Below, one piece after another: positions 4,993 to 5,570 of a stretch of DNA of 5,570 nucleotides (positions within the stretch are counted from its first letter, which is position 1; each line of letters starts with the position of its first letter). Location: NCBI GenBank assembly GCA_003505905.1, contig DNXM01000138.1, positions 238 through 5,807 of the forward strand, read 5' to 3'. The position numbers were made by a program, and so were the translations under genes. This stretch comes from Oscillospiraceae bacterium. GTDB lineage: Bacteria; Bacillota; Clostridia; Oscillospirales; Acutalibacteraceae. Under the pieces are notes generated by a model. It was not told where the DNA came from, did not search any database, and was given only the letters and a program-made list of their open reading frames with translations.

Positions 4993-4999
4993 CTCCCTT
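4993..4999 (-). promoter_or_regulatory. Ribosome binding site supporting the scpA TTG start
   Basis: AAGGGAG on the minus strand, 9 nt before TTG at 4983. It overlaps the TAA stop of the upstream protease gene (5000-4998), so termination of the protease and initiation of scpA are closely linked. Confidence 0.7.
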
Positions 5000-5570
5000 A
5001 AAACAGTTTGAACGGTAAGCTGACAATTGCATCCAAACCGCCGATAACAACATTTTGCAGCCAAGCAAGCGGTGTGTTTAATGCGCCTGTAAGAATTAAA
5101 ATAAAGATACCGAGCATGATATAACGCTCGTATTTCATCAAGCTGTAATAGACCTTATCGGGCAAAGCCACATTCAAGATGCGAGAACCGTCCAACGGCG
5201 GAATCGGAACAAAATTGAACAGAGCCAAAGCCACATTGACGGATGCGCAGTAGTAGAAGAAATAATAAAGAACCGCCGTAATCGTAGTCAACGGAATGAG
5301 ATATTTTATTACATTCATAAAAAGCAGTGACACAATCGCCATGAGCAAATTCGACACAGGTCCTGCCAAGGCGACCAAAGCCATGCACTTTTTCGCATAC
5401 TTGGAATCGCAGGTCAAATCCGACCCCATGTAATACACATTGTCGGCAGCACCGTCCTTACGCTTGCGGCGGAAGTTGCGCATATTCACAGGAACGGGCT
5501 TGGCGTAGCCGAAGCCGACCAAAAAAATCATCAGCGCACCGATTGGGTCGATGTGCGCCATCGGAGCAAT
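4998..5570 (-). CDS. Site-2 protease (M50, YwhC/S2P-like) family membrane metalloprotease, C-terminal part
   Basis: The last 190 codons of an intramembrane zinc metalloprotease; the 5' end with the HExxH zinc site lies beyond the right edge, so the true start is not visible. The fragment begins IAPMAHIDPIGALMIFLVGFGYAKPVPVN, matching the usual HIDPIG...GWAKPVPVNPRNF segment. It continues with MALVALAGPVSNLLMA (63-78), several hydrophobic spans, and NFVPIPPLDGSRIL (119-132), whose Asp in LDG (Asp127) is the third zinc ligand of the family. Two C-terminal membrane segments follow, including ERYIMLGIFILILTGAL. Members of this short, PDZ-less group occur beside scpA in many Firmicutes, but their substrates are largely unknown. 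An extra stretch of about 25 residues lies between RNF and MALVALAGP (see findings). The stop is 14 nt before the scpA start. Confidence 0.94.
   Translation of the reverse strand: MAPMAHIDPIGALMIFLVGFGYAKPVPVNMRNFRRKRKDGAADNVYYMGSDLTCDSKYAKKCMALVALAGPVSNLLMAIVSLLFMNVIKYLIPLTTITAVLYYFFYYCASVNVALALFNFVPIPPLDGSRILNVALPDKVYYSLMKYERYIMLGIFILILTGALNTPLAWLQNVVIGGLDAIVSLPFKLF

Noticed and set aside
4984..5064. Alternative scpA start at the ATG at 5064.
   Set aside because: It would overlap the protease gene by 67 nt and add 27 residues that do not resemble ScpA; the TTG at 4983 has a good ribosome binding site and the usual N-terminus.
1..5570. Search for tRNA or rRNA genes, CRISPR repeats, insertion sequence ends, phage or defence genes, riboswitches.
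   Set aside because: Nothing convincing was seen by eye on either strand; the gene order is that of a conserved chromosomal cluster with even composition, and the gaps are too short to hold a riboswitch.

Overview
This window looks like ordinary chromosomal DNA from an endospore-forming Firmicute, most likely a Clostridia member of moderate GC content. That placement rests on gene content: scpA and scpB side by side, a DUF2953 protein followed by a GerW/YtfJ spore protein, a sporulation-type D,D-carboxypeptidase, and RluB. I recall two comparable arrangements in Bacillus subtilis: scpA-scpB-(ypuI)-dacB-spmA-spmB-rluB, and the separate ytfI-ytfJ pair. The finer taxonomic placement is an inference.

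Every supported gene is on the minus strand, so transcription runs from high to low coordinates. In that order they are: the C-terminal part of an M50 membrane metalloprotease (4998-5570, cut by the window edge); scpA (4267-4983, TTG start); scpB (3608-4270, 4-nt ATGA overlap with scpA); a DUF2953 membrane protein (2896-3582, TTG start); gerW/ytfJ (2495-2890); a secreted D-alanyl-D-alanine carboxypeptidase (1250-2431); rluB (525-1268, 19-nt overlap with the carboxypeptidase); a small GNAT-like protein (197-532, 8-nt overlap with rluB); and the first 39 codons of yicC (1-117).

The seven genes from the protease to rluB, plus the small protein, are tightly packed and could form one long operon. 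The only two gaps over 30 bases are 2432-2494, which carries a candidate sporulation (SigE-like) promoter and an inverted repeat covering the carboxypeptidase ribosome binding site, and 118-196, which carries a good vegetative-type promoter for yicC. No intrinsic terminator is visible in either gap. No stretch over 300 bases lacks a gene.

Functionally the cluster mixes chromosome organisation (ScpAB of the SMC complex), spore envelope and germination functions (DUF2953, GerW, carboxypeptidase), ribosome maturation (RluB) and RNA turnover (YicC). I found no RNA genes, mobile elements, CRISPR arrays or foreign-looking islands, and no undescribed system. The more interesting points are regulatory details around the carboxypeptidase, an insertion in the M50 protease, and the uncharacterised small GNAT-like protein.
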